Assembly (NCBI RefSeq): GCF_000817735.3
Contig: NZ_JTJC03000001.1
Location: 1,001,710-1,065,709 of the forward strand
DNA from: Scytonema millei VB511283
GTDB lineage: Bacteria; Cyanobacteriota; Cyanobacteriia; Cyanobacteriales; Chroococcidiopsidaceae
Direction: 5' to 3'
Length of the DNA: 64,000 bases
Shown here: one piece after another, positions 1-8,106 of the stretch
Layout: the number at the start of each line of letters is the position of its first letter
How positions within the stretch are numbered: position 1 is the stretch's first letter
The notes under the pieces: generated by a model
What the model was told of the DNA's origin: nothing
Databases searched by the model: none
What the model saw: only the letters and a program-made list of their open reading frames with translations
Made by a program: the position numbers and the translations under genes

Positions 1-1
1 A

Positions 2-301
2 TCTACCCTTCATCGCGCCAAAGATTTAGGAATTAATCACGCTTATCTGGGAATTAAAGATAAATTACCGACTCTAATTCATCTGTGTCAAAACTTAGAC
101 ATATCTTTGTCTCAAGTGGCATATGTTGGTGATGACATTAACGATCTAGAAGTCATGCACGTTGTTGGCTGTCCTTTAACGGTAGCTGATGCCATGCGTG
201 CCAATCAAGACTGCGCTCTTTACATCACGAAATTACCTGGAGGACAAGGAGCAGTTCGCGAAATTTGCGATCTCATTGTTGCCCTCCAAGCCGTGAAATA
301 A
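2..301 (+). CDS. KdsC/NeuA-C-type HAD phosphatase, C-terminal part (5' end outside window)
   Basis: The reading frame is open from the window edge to a TAA stop, giving about 99 residues of a C-terminal domain. The motif GDDINDLEVM is the HAD motif IV region typical of 3-deoxy-octulosonate-8-phosphate phosphatases (KdsC/YrbI) and of the phosphatase domain fused to some acylneuraminate cytidylyltransferases. It is followed by the usual 'A...A...A.Y.T...GG.GAVRE' tail that closes the active site in this family. In the family the enzyme removes phosphate from a nonulosonate or octulosonate 8- or 9-phosphate before CMP activation. The next gene is polysialyltransferase-like, which fits a sialic-acid-like role. 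Whether an N-terminal cytidylyltransferase domain exists cannot be seen. Confidence 0.8.
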   Translation, partial: STLHRAKDLGINHAYLGIKDKLPTLIHLCQNLDISLSQVAYVGDDINDLEVMHVVGCPLTVADAMRANQDCALYITKLPGGQGAVREICDLIVALQAVK

Positions 302-324
302 ATTCACTTGCACAAGAATCAAGT

Positions 325-1560
325 ATGTCAACATCAAAAACAATTAAGCGGCTGGTCGTTTGTTTTGGTAGCATTCAACTCGTCACGGTTTTGTCAGTCA
401 TGAATTATCGAGAAAAGACGCGACAAGATCGGAATTTGCAGTACGAAAACTACTTACTAATTACTCCTCTATTTGCTCCCCAAGGACAAAGTGAGGAATT
501 CGCTGCTTTAATTGAGAAAATGGCTCGGTCGATTTGCACTTGGGAAAAAGTTGCTTATATGCCCTTGGAGCAAAAACAAGCAATTTCCAAACAAGTGAAG
601 CAGTCTGGTTTATCTCAGGTGACTGACTTGGTTCATGGATTAACAGGTAGTCAGCATTTTGATGAAATCTTTTTGGCGCACGAATACGATTTTGAAGACC
701 AGTTGGTGATGAATCTCTATCAAGATGCCGAAAAGATCTGCTACGGTAACGGCATTGGAGTTTATACGGCACAATCGGCTTTTCCTAAAGCTAATTTATT
801 GAGAGATTCACGAAATTATCTAGATTTTATCTATAGAACTTCAAAGGATAAACTCAGAGAATTTCTACCTCGCAAGCGATCGCTGAGCGAACAAAAGCTA
901 GATATAGGTTATTTCTCTCTCCCATTTGCTTTTGGACAAGAACCGGCAATTCCAGTAGTTATTCTTGACAGGGATGTTTACCGAGAGACTTTTCAAAAGT
1001 TAAGCGCAAAGCTATCCGATCTCATCGATATTAGCTACATCGAAAATCTACGCGATCGCATCCAAACTGCTCCCACGTCAATTTTACTCACGAGTAATTT
1101 TTCTGAATCGGGTAGAATATCGCCAGAAAATGAAATTGCTGCCTATCGAGAGTTTTTGGTAACTAGAGAAATTCACCATAACGAAGTTCTCTTAATCAAA
1201 CCACATCCCAGAAATTCTAGAGAGAAGCTACTGCAATTAAAGTCTAATCTCAGCGATCTTTATGCAGATGTGATTCTACTAGCTGAAGACTTTTTGTTTT
1301 ATCTTCCATTTGAATTAATTTTCATGGAAGTCTTCTTAAATCCAGAATCAGCTAATTTGCAAAATCCTAGAGTGTCTACATTTAGCTCTGCTTGTTTAAC
1401 GCTGGAATTTGTTTTAGATACACGTTGTACTCTAGGTTTCGGTAGCGAAATCGTACAACAATTCTTTTATCCCGATCATGTGGAAAGTAGAATTCAACAC
1501 GAAACCGATCTACTATCGACAATTCAGGGAATTAGAAACTTAAATCCCGTTCTTGTCTAA
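325..1560 (+). CDS. Polysialyltransferase-like glycosyltransferase
   Basis: 411 residues from the ATG at 325. A longer in-frame start at 265 would overlap the upstream gene. Bacterial sialyl- and polysialyltransferases carry an HP motif and an SS motif; here these are the IKPHPR segment (about residues 291-296) and STFSSACLTLEF (SS about 354-355). The more N-terminal acidic-acidic-Gly motif appears altered, with YGNGIGVY around residue 140 in its place. The predicted role is transfer of CMP-activated nonulosonic acid onto a glycan at the cytoplasmic face. The gene starts 23 bases after a KdsC/NeuA-type phosphatase, so the two are likely co-transcribed. The exact donor (Neu5Ac, legionaminic acid, Kdo or other) cannot be read from sequence. 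Confidence 0.65.
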   Translation: MSTSKTIKRLVVCFGSIQLVTVLSVMNYREKTRQDRNLQYENYLLITPLFAPQGQSEEFAALIEKMARSICTWEKVAYMPLEQKQAISKQVKQSGLSQVTDLVHGLTGSQHFDEIFLAHEYDFEDQLVMNLYQDAEKICYGNGIGVYTAQSAFPKANLLRDSRNYLDFIYRTSKDKLREFLPRKRSLSEQKLDIGYFSLPFAFGQEPAIPVVILDRDVYRETFQKLSAKLSDLIDISYIENLRDRIQTAPTSILLTSNFSESGRISPENEIAAYREFLVTREIHHNEVLLIKPHPRNSREKLLQLKSNLSDLYADVILLAEDFLFYLPFELIFMEVFLNPESANLQNPRVSTFSSACLTLEFVLDTRCTLGFGSEIVQQFFYPDHVESRIQHETDLLSTIQGIRNLNPVLV

Positions 1561-1599
1561 CTATAGTTAAACGTACCATTACAACTCAGGGGAGGAATT

Positions 1600-1719
1600 A
1601 TGTTAAATCACCTCAGCATTTCTACTAATCCATTGAAAAAGTGGAGTCAATTCACTTTGCATAATTTAGAGGTTAGAGAATGTTTAATAATCATCGCGAT
1701 CGACATCAACAGTGGATAG
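1600..1719 (+). CDS. Possible 39-aa leader ORF overlapping the lyase start
   Basis: An ATG at 1600 sits 4 bases after a strong Shine-Dalgarno (GGGGAGG). It opens a 39-codon ORF that runs across the ATG of the next gene (1680) in another frame and stops at 1717-1719. The peptide shows no recognised domain. The good ribosome site and the overlap make translational coupling possible. It could equally be chance, since the codons lie in what otherwise looks like 5' untranslated sequence. Confidence 0.3.
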   Translation: MLNHLSISTNPLKKWSQFTLHNLEVRECLIIIAIDINSG

Positions 1720-2522
1720 ATTTTGTATTTCTTAGATCGATAACGAAGTTACTTATAGTCTTGGTAACAATTTGGTTGATGCCTTTGAGTAGTAAAGTCA
1801 AAAGTGACACTCTCGTTTTTCTCAGTGATTTTGAATCGGGTTACTCTGAATGGGGAACAGAACTTTGCTGTAACTATTCAGCTGAGATTGTCAACTCTCC
1901 TGTCCGCGCAGGAAACCAAGCTATTAAGTTTACTCTGAAAAAAGAGGATGCTCGCCTATATGGTGTGAAGCGTGCCGAATTGAAACTTGGAGAAGTTCCG
2001 CCAGATTCAGAAATATGGTATGGATTTAGTGTTTTCTTACCTTCTGATTACCAACAAGATCCATCTAGTGAAATTATTGCTCAATGGCACGATTTACCAG
2101 ATAAGAACTTAGGAGAAAAATGGAAATCTCCAGCTCTTTCTCTGAGTACAAAAGATGGTAAATTCATTTTAAACAGAAAATGGGACTCAAAACGAGTTAC
2201 AGTAGTTCCAGAAGGTAAAGAGGTAGTAGATTTAGGTCTTTACCAAACCGGAAAGTGGACAGACTTCGTGTTTCATGTTAAGTGGTCTAGTAGTTCAAAT
2301 GGTCTATTGGAGGTGTGGCAAGATGGCAAATTGGTTGTCAGAAGAAATGGACCGAATAACTATAATGATGCGAGGGGACCATACCTCAAAATTGGAATAT
2401 ATAAGGGTGATTGGAAAAACTACCCAGAAAAATCAACCGTTAGCGAAAGAGAACTTTATTTTGATGAAGTTAGGGTTGGAGATGCTAACGCTAGATACGA
2501 AGATATTGCTCCGCGTGATTGA
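1680..2522 (+). CDS. Secreted polysaccharide-lyase-like protein (heparin lyase I type jelly roll)
   Basis: 280 residues. An in-frame TAG at 1674 fixes the ATG at 1680 as the first start. Residues about 20-42 form a basic-then-hydrophobic segment like a signal peptide or N-terminal anchor. The remainder begins with a 'DFESGYSEW' strand and contains alternating beta segments (WYGFSVFLPSDY, IIAQWHDLPD, GKWTDFVFHVKWS, LEVWQDGKLV, LKIGIYKGDW, ELYFDEVRVG). This pattern is typical of the Polysacc_lyase/heparin-lyase-I-like concanavalin fold. Such proteins cleave or bind uronic-acid glycans outside the cytoplasm. Beside glycan-assembly genes, a role in trimming exported polysaccharide is plausible. 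No catalytic residue was assigned with confidence. Confidence 0.65.
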   Translation: MFNNHRDRHQQWIDFVFLRSITKLLIVLVTIWLMPLSSKVKSDTLVFLSDFESGYSEWGTELCCNYSAEIVNSPVRAGNQAIKFTLKKEDARLYGVKRAELKLGEVPPDSEIWYGFSVFLPSDYQQDPSSEIIAQWHDLPDKNLGEKWKSPALSLSTKDGKFILNRKWDSKRVTVVPEGKEVVDLGLYQTGKWTDFVFHVKWSSSSNGLLEVWQDGKLVVRRNGPNNYNDARGPYLKIGIYKGDWKNYPEKSTVSERELYFDEVRVGDANARYEDIAPRD

Positions 2523-2733
2523 ATAGAAGATGGCTCAGTAGCCAATAAACACTATGATTGAGATGGCTCACTTTCACGGGCTGCATCTACTAATTCGATG
2601 AATTAATATTATTCAAACTAATATTGTTTGACTTGACAAAGTTGAAAATATATATTCAGTAAAATTTAAGCGTTAAATTTGAAGTATTAAAAATAATTGA
2701 TGCCTACCCAAAAACATAGTAAACAAGGGTAAC

Positions 2734-3738
2734 ATGGCATTGTCCACCCTACTACTGATGAATTATCTAAAAGCTAAGTTAACAAGCAATTTCCGATTCC
2801 CGACTTCCGTAGGGGCGGGTTTATCCGCACAATTCTGGGTTGTTTCAGGGATATCCTGTAGAAACCCGCCCCTACGACTTCCCAAATTCAATCTTTTTCA
2901 CTACAAATTCCAGAAAACTAAAATTCCTCATGACTTAATTTATCGGCGGGATATCTCATTTACTCGGGGTAGACAGCGCCCGCTAAAAATGAACATTCTC
3001 CACCCTAAAATCTTACCTGAAATGCCCATGCCTGGTCTAATATGGATACATGGTGGAGCGTGGATGGAAGGAAGTAAAGAGCAAGGAATCGAACTGTTAC
3101 TGCCCTTTGCTCGCCAAGGATATTTGTGCGCTAGCATTGAATATCGCTTGAGTCATGAAGCAATTTTTCCAGCCCAAATTGAAGATTGTAAATGTGCAGT
3201 GCGTTTTTTGCGCGCTCATGCGAAAGAATTGCATCTAAATTGCGATCGCATTGGAGTCTGGGGTAGGTCGGCGGGCGGTCATTTAGCAGCGCTTTTGGGG
3301 ACAACTGCTGGTGTTAAGGAATTGGAAGGTGAGGGGGGCTGGGAGAGTTTTTCTAGTCGCGTCCAAGCTGTGTGCGACTGGTTTGGTCCTACAGATTTCA
3401 GCCGCATAAATGACTTTCCTCGACAGATATCCCATAGCGCAGCTGATGCTCCCGAAGCATTGCTGATTGGCGGAATTGTTGAAGAAAATCAGGAAAAAGC
3501 AATGCAGGCAAACCCGATCGCTTATGTCAGTGAAGATGCTCCCCCTTTCGCGATTTTCCATGCAGATGATGATTTTATAGTGCCGCTCAATCAAAGTCAA
3601 TTATTGTTTGAGGCGCTACAGCAGGCGGGGGTGGAGGTGTCATTAGAAATTGTGAAAGGCGGCGGACACGGGAAAAAATTTGATTCTCCCTTGCTACTGG
3701 CGCAGTTAGAAAACTTTTTTCATCGACATCTTTACTAA
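2734..3738 (+). CDS. Alpha/beta hydrolase (esterase, BD-FAE/HSL-like), N-terminus uncertain
   Basis: The conserved region begins near residue 67. It has the HGGAW oxyanion motif (IWIHGGAWMEG), the nucleophile elbow GRSAGG with the catalytic Ser, an Asp in HADDDFIVP, and a C-terminal GGGHG His, completing the Ser-Asp-His triad. The family hydrolyses carboxyl esters, including acetyl or feruloyl groups on sugars. The annotated ATG at 2734 lies in a degenerate copy of the 'gtagggtgggcattg' repeat, and residues about 26-48 are encoded by a REP-A palindrome (2809-2875). The first ~55 residues are therefore repeat-derived. The only other in-frame ATG, at 2989, falls inside the homologous first strand, so the original start may have been destroyed by repeat insertion. 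Confidence 0.75.
   Translation: MALSTLLLMNYLKAKLTSNFRFPTSVGAGLSAQFWVVSGISCRNPPLRLPKFNLFHYKFQKTKIPHDLIYRRDISFTRGRQRPLKMNILHPKILPEMPMPGLIWIHGGAWMEGSKEQGIELLLPFARQGYLCASIEYRLSHEAIFPAQIEDCKCAVRFLRAHAKELHLNCDRIGVWGRSAGGHLAALLGTTAGVKELEGEGGWESFSSRVQAVCDWFGPTDFSRINDFPRQISHSAADAPEALLIGGIVEENQEKAMQANPIAYVSEDAPPFAIFHADDDFIVPLNQSQLLFEALQQAGVEVSLEIVKGGGHGKKFDSPLLLAQLENFFHRHLY
2809..2875. repeat. REP-A palindromic element inside the 5' end of the hydrolase ORF
   Basis: The arms are gtaggggcgggttt and aaacccgcccctac, separated by about 38 bases. Similar elements occur at 17048, 25050, 25119, 26650, 26722, 36083, 36161, 52937 and 56286. Confidence 0.85.
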
Positions 3739-3837
3739 TTCTTCACTAAGTTCGAGCGTCAAAAACAATACAGTGTTTAGAGTGACGATCTGTCTGCGTA
3801 TATTCAGTTGCAGAATTTTTGCTGAAAGGGCGTAATA

Positions 3838-4038
3838 ATGTTGTTGATTTTACTGCTAGTGGGATTTTTACTGATAATTACGATCTTTGCGATCGCTCTC
3901 GTGTGGGACTACACTCGCGGTATATTTTCCTTGCACAATACTACGAGTGCTACCGCGATCGATTCATCTGCGAACGATCCCGAACCATACCCAGAACAAT
4001 ATGTATTGTCACAGCAGATCGAGCATCCAACCGCATGA
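3838..4038 (+). CDS. Small single-span membrane protein, unknown function
   Basis: 66 residues, with an AAAGGG ribosome site 7 bases before the ATG. Residues 2-26 (start MLLILLLVGFLLII) form one strongly hydrophobic segment. The following ~40 residues are polar and likely disordered. No family is recognised. It stands alone between the hydrolase and the ammonia-lyase block, with a Rho-independent terminator about 270 bases downstream. An overlapping ORF in another frame (3819-4055) lacks the hydrophobic pattern and was judged a shadow. Confidence 0.45.
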   Translation: MLLILLLVGFLLIITIFAIALVWDYTRGIFSLHNTTSATAIDSSANDPEPYPEQYVLSQQIEHPTA

Positions 4039-4550
4039 ACGATCTTTACTGGTGAGTCTATTCATCCGAAAAGTGTTTGACAATCGCAGTATTTTTCGTT
4101 ATAAGTAACGTATACAACTTACTAGTTTACTTATCCCAGTGCATGGCATTGTGGGTTGTTAGAAACGACACCGAGAGTGCAGTTTAACAGTCCTAGTGAG
4201 TTAGAAGTATTGTTACTTTTTGGAAATGAGTTGCTCGGTCAGATAGTCAGATAATAGTCCCATCCTCAACACGAGTCAAACAATATTTAGTATTTAGTTG
4301 TATGAAGGCGCGAAATATCGCGCCTTTTTTGCATATCTAAATTTCGCACAGGTTATGCAGTAAGCGGGGAACGGGTTGCCTGTTCCCTCGCGCCGCGCGG
4401 TCAGCGAATCAGCTTTTTACCAGCTTTTTAAACGGGCGAGTTGAACATTTGATTGCATTTGATTGTCGAAACAGCGCGATTGGGTAAATCAGTCAGAGCG
4501 CACTTGAATTTTATTGCGAATTGCTTTTGTCCTCTACAGAGAATTTCTAC
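4039..4550. other. 512-bp intergenic stretch before the ammonia-lyase
   Basis: Apart from the terminator at 4305-4330, no gene or repeat family was recognised. The last ~200 bases, after the terminator, presumably hold the promoter of the ammonia-lyase operon. No convincing -35/-10 pair was assigned. Confidence 0.5.
4305..4330 (+). terminator. Rho-independent terminator
   Basis: A 7-bp G/C-rich stem (GGCGCGA and TCGCGCC, 4-base loop AATA) is followed by six T residues. It would end transcription of the upstream + strand genes before the ammonia-lyase. Confidence 0.8.
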
Positions 4551-6242
4551 ATGAACGTAGTTGATTTCCAAACAAACAAGTCACTGCCTTTAGTTAACGA
4601 TCCGAATAAGACTGTCGTTGTCGGTGATAATAGCCTGACCATAGATGATGTCGTGAGCGTGGCACGGCATGGCGCAAAAGTGCGCTTGAGCGATCGCGAA
4701 GATGTTTTGCAAGGCGTTCAGGCATCGTGCGACTACATTGCTGAGGCTGTGGCATCGGGAGCGCCAATTTACGGCGTAACATCTGGTTTTGGTGGCATGG
4801 CGAATGTTGTAATTTCGCCTGAATCCGCTCAACTGTTGCAAAATAACTTGATTTGGTATCACAAAGCAGGCGCGGGACAAAAGTTGTCGAAACCAGACGT
4901 ACGAGCGGCGATGCTCTTGCGGGCTAATTCTCACATGTATGGAGCGTCAGCGATTCGGCTCGAACTGATCCGGCGCGTAGAAACTTTCTTGAATGCCGAT
5001 GTCACGCCACACGTTCATGAATTTGGCTCAATTGGGGCGAGTGGCGATCTCACGCCTTTGGCATACATTACAGGGGCAATTACCGGACTCGATACCTGTT
5101 ATAAAGTTGACTTCAACGGGGAAGAAGTTGATGCTCCCACAGCTCTAAATCGACTGGGATTACAACCATTGCCACTCCTACCTAAAGAAGGGCTGGCGAT
5201 GATGAACGGGACTTCGGTAATGACGGGGATTGCGGCAAATTGCGTTTACGACGCGAGAGTTCTCCTCGCACTCTCAATGGGAGCGCACGCCCTTGCGATT
5301 CAAGGTTTATACGGGACGAATCAATCATTCCACCCGTTTATCCACGATCGCAAACCGCATCCTGGGCAAAAGTGGGCAGCTAGTCAAATGCTCGATCTTT
5401 TGGTGGGTTCGCTGTTAATCCGCGATGAGTTAAATGGCTCGCATGACTATCGCGGTGGAGATCCGATCCAAGATCGTTATTCCCTGCGTTGCTTGCCCCA
5501 GTATATGGGACCCATCGTCGATGGTTTGGCAGAGATTACGACTCAAATCGAGCAAGAAATGAACTCGGTGACTGACAATCCCCTAATCGATGCCGAGCAA
5601 CAAGCTAGCTACCACGGTGGCAACTTCCTCGGACAGTACGTAGGCATGGGAATGGATCGCCTGCGCTACCACATGGGGATGTTAGCCAAGCATCTCGATG
5701 TCCAAATTGCGCTTTTGGTCGCTCCCGAATTTAACCACGGGCTATCAGCGTCTTTAGTTGGTAACAGAGAGCGCAGCGTCAATATGGGCTTGAAGGCACT
5801 GCAAATTACTGGCAACTCGATCATGCCAATATTATCGTTCTATGGCAACTCGATCGCCGATCGCTACCCCACCCATGCCGAACAATTCAACCAAAATATC
5901 AACAGCCAGGGATTTGCTTCTGCCAATTTAGCACGGCGATCGATCGAGATCTTCCAGCAATATATGGCAGTGGCGCTGATGTTTGGAGTTCAAGCTGTTG
6001 ACCTGCGGACGCACTTAATTGCAGACCATTACGACGCAAGCGAGTGCGTTTCACCTACAACCAGAGAGTTGTACCTAGCCGTGCGCGAGGTCGTTGGCGT
6101 TCCACCTTCAGCAGATCGTCCCTACATCCGCAACGATAACGAGCAACCGCTAGACGATCATATTGCTCGCATTGCCGCTGATGTTGCCTCTGGTGGTCGG
6201 ATTGTGGCAGCAATGCAAAGTGTTTTGTCTAGTTTGAAGTAA
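4551..6242 (+). CDS. MIO-dependent aromatic amino acid ammonia-lyase (PAL/TAL/HAL family)
   Basis: 563 residues from the ATG at 4551; an upstream TTG at 4521 is less likely. It is clearly homologous to cyanobacterial phenylalanine ammonia-lyases such as Anabaena variabilis PAL. The Ala163-Ser164-Gly165 triad (SIGASGDL) cyclises to the MIO electrophile, and Tyr74 (IYGVTSGFGG) matches the catalytic Tyr. Conserved motifs GTSVMTG, NGTNQSFHPF, SVTDNPL and QFNQNINSQG are present. The enzyme removes ammonia from Phe, Tyr or His to give an arylacrylate. The two substrate-selecting residues, Phe-Leu in PAL, His-Leu in TAL and Ser-His in HAL, are Tyr103-His104 here (WYHKAG), so the substrate cannot be assigned. 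It is followed 130 bases later by an acyl-activating ligase, which suggests the acid is used in biosynthesis. Confidence 0.9.
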   Translation: MNVVDFQTNKSLPLVNDPNKTVVVGDNSLTIDDVVSVARHGAKVRLSDREDVLQGVQASCDYIAEAVASGAPIYGVTSGFGGMANVVISPESAQLLQNNLIWYHKAGAGQKLSKPDVRAAMLLRANSHMYGASAIRLELIRRVETFLNADVTPHVHEFGSIGASGDLTPLAYITGAITGLDTCYKVDFNGEEVDAPTALNRLGLQPLPLLPKEGLAMMNGTSVMTGIAANCVYDARVLLALSMGAHALAIQGLYGTNQSFHPFIHDRKPHPGQKWAASQMLDLLVGSLLIRDELNGSHDYRGGDPIQDRYSLRCLPQYMGPIVDGLAEITTQIEQEMNSVTDNPLIDAEQQASYHGGNFLGQYVGMGMDRLRYHMGMLAKHLDVQIALLVAPEFNHGLSASLVGNRERSVNMGLKALQITGNSIMPILSFYGNSIADRYPTHAEQFNQNINSQGFASANLARRSIEIFQQYMAVALMFGVQAVDLRTHLIADHYDASECVSPTTRELYLAVREVVGVPPSADRPYIRNDNEQPLDDHIARIAADVASGGRIVAAMQSVLSSLK

Positions 6243-6243
6243 G

Positions 6244-6343
6244 ACCAATTGTCTTTTTGACTACGACAGAAGAGATCCCCCCTAGCCCCCCTTAAAAAGG
6301 GGGGAATGAATGCCCCCTTTTTAAGGGGGTTGGGGGACTCTTG
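6244..6343. repeat. REP-C repeat between ammonia-lyase and ligase
   Basis: The element has arms gatcccccctagccccccttaa and ccctttttaagggggttggg, preceded by a 'tgactacgacagaagagatc' lead. Lead and arms are shared with the copy at about 10990-11094. Other copies lie at 14070-14231 and 59348-59433. Confidence 0.8.
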
Positions 6344-6372
6344 TAGAAAAGCCCTATAAGTATGCCAATGCA

Positions 6373-8013
6373 ATGAACATCACACAGCACATAGAGCGCG
6401 GTTGTCATTTATTTCCCGATAAACCTGCACTGATTTTTGAAGGCACGACTTTTACTTATGCTGAGTTAGATCGGCTAGCTAATCGCGTTGCCAACGGGTT
6501 GCGAGAATTGGGCGTTCACCGTAGCGATCGCATTGCCTTATTTTTGCCCAATATTCCCGAATTTATCATCTCCTATTTGGGAATTTTGAAACTGGGCGCG
6601 ATCGCCGTCTCGCTCAATGCCATGCTCAAAAGCAGTGAAGTCAAGTTTATCCTCGACGATTGCGGTGCTAAGGCTGTGGTGACGACAGCAGATCTGGTGA
6701 AAAATATTCCCCAACAAGACTTACCGCAGCTCAAACACGTTCTGATTGCTGAAGGTACGGCTACTGAGGGAACTAGCCTCGCCGAACTGATGGCGAATGC
6801 TTCACCCAGCGCCCGTGGGATAGAAATGGATCGCTACGCTCCGGCGGCGATCGTCTATACTTCGGGAACGACGGGGTTTCCTAAAGGAGCTACCCTGTCT
6901 CATGGTAATTTAATTTCTAACAGCTACTCGCAACAGCATTGTTGTGGAATGCAGGCTGAGGATCGGATCTTACTCTATCTGCCCCTATTCCATTGTTTCG
7001 GGCAAAATGCCGTCTTGAATGCCGGACTTAATGCCTGTGCCACGCTGGTATTACACCGCAATTTCGATCTGACGAAAATCCTGAAGTCTGTCACTGACGA
7101 ACAAATCACCATGTTTTTTGGCGTGCCGTCAGTCTTTCTTGTTTTGCTGAATATGGATTTGCCTAAAGACCAACTCAAGTCAGTGCGGTTTTTCTTTTCT
7201 GGTGCTGCACCCCTCCCAACAGAAGTGGCTCAGAAGTGGTACGACAAGTACGGGCTGGTGGTTCATCAAGGCTACGGTTTAACCGAAACATCCCCCTGCG
7301 CCAGCTACAACCACGACTATATCTATAAACCTGGGTCGGTTGGGACGGCGATCGAAAATGTGGAAATGAAAATTGTCAACAATGGCAAAGAAGTCGAGCC
7401 AGGGGAGATAGGCGAGATCGCGATTCGGGGTCCCAACGTCATGCTCGGTTACTGGAATCGTCCGTTTGAAACCGCCGAAGCGATTAAAAATGGTTGGTTT
7501 TACAGTGGCGATATCGGACGCATGGACGAAGACGGCTTCTTTTACATCGTCGATCGCTCTAAGGACATGATCAACGTGGCTGGGTTTAAGGTGTATCCCA
7601 CGGAAGTTGAAAACGTCATCTACGAACATCCAGCCGTTGCTGAAGTTGCTGTCTATGGCGTACCCGATTTAGAAAAAAGCGAAATCGTCAAAGCCAACAT
7701 CATTCTGAAGCCGGATTGCAACGTCACCGAAAAACAGATGATTGCTTTCTGCGCTGAAAGAATGGCAGCTTACAAGATGCCAAAAACGATTAAATTTGTC
7801 GATTCCATTCCCAAAAACCCCACAGGCAAAGTGTTGAAGCGAGTTTTGCGCGATGAAGCAGCCAACGAAGCCGCGCTGAAAAAAGGCAATGCTGCTGTAG
7901 GGGCGATCGCCAAACCAATTCCTTTAGTCGCTACAACATCAGTGCCTAGTAACGATACAAGCGGCGGCGGCGTACTCAAATCGTTGGGGAATATTTTCAA
8001 ACGCCGAAATTGA
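6373..8013 (+). CDS. Acyl-CoA synthetase / AMP-dependent acyl ligase (ANL superfamily)
   Basis: 546 residues with all ANL core motifs. These are the phosphate loop YTSGTTGFPKG (162-172), the aromatic/A5 motif GYGLTETSP (from 300), YSGDIG with the ribose-binding Asp380, the hinge DRSKDMINVAGFKVYP (394-409), and PKNPTGKVLKR with catalytic Lys486. It adenylates a carboxylic acid and transfers it to CoA or to a carrier phosphopantetheine. It resembles long-chain acyl-CoA and 4-coumarate:CoA ligases. It lies between an arylacrylate-forming lyase and a carrier-thioesterase fusion, so the natural guess is activation of the lyase product. The last ~40 residues are an Ala/Gly/Ser-rich tail ending in a basic KRRN. 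ATG codons at 6362 and 6368 were not preferred. Confidence 0.88.
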   Translation: MNITQHIERGCHLFPDKPALIFEGTTFTYAELDRLANRVANGLRELGVHRSDRIALFLPNIPEFIISYLGILKLGAIAVSLNAMLKSSEVKFILDDCGAKAVVTTADLVKNIPQQDLPQLKHVLIAEGTATEGTSLAELMANASPSARGIEMDRYAPAAIVYTSGTTGFPKGATLSHGNLISNSYSQQHCCGMQAEDRILLYLPLFHCFGQNAVLNAGLNACATLVLHRNFDLTKILKSVTDEQITMFFGVPSVFLVLLNMDLPKDQLKSVRFFFSGAAPLPTEVAQKWYDKYGLVVHQGYGLTETSPCASYNHDYIYKPGSVGTAIENVEMKIVNNGKEVEPGEIGEIAIRGPNVMLGYWNRPFETAEAIKNGWFYSGDIGRMDEDGFFYIVDRSKDMINVAGFKVYPTEVENVIYEHPAVAEVAVYGVPDLEKSEIVKANIILKPDCNVTEKQMIAFCAERMAAYKMPKTIKFVDSIPKNPTGKVLKRVLRDEAANEAALKKGNAAVGAIAKPIPLVATTSVPSNDTSGGGVLKSLGNIFKRRN

Positions 8014-8043
8014 GCGACTGAACCGCATTATTGCCATACATCT

Positions 8044-8071
8044 GTAGGGGCGCACAGCCGTGCGCCCCTAC
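8044..8071. repeat. REP-B palindrome
   Basis: A 28-bp near-perfect palindrome with core aggggcgcacagccgtgcgc, lying between the ligase and the carrier-thioesterase gene. Related copies are at 11122, 12133, 26786, 28762 and 54329. Confidence 0.85.
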
Positions 8072-8106
8072 AAGTCGTGTATCTCATCCCATCGCCAACA
8101 GCTATT

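Noticed and set aside
4521-4550. A TTG start ten codons upstream in the ammonia-lyase.
   Set aside because: There is no ribosome site for it, and the ATG at 4551 gives the length usual for cyanobacterial relatives.
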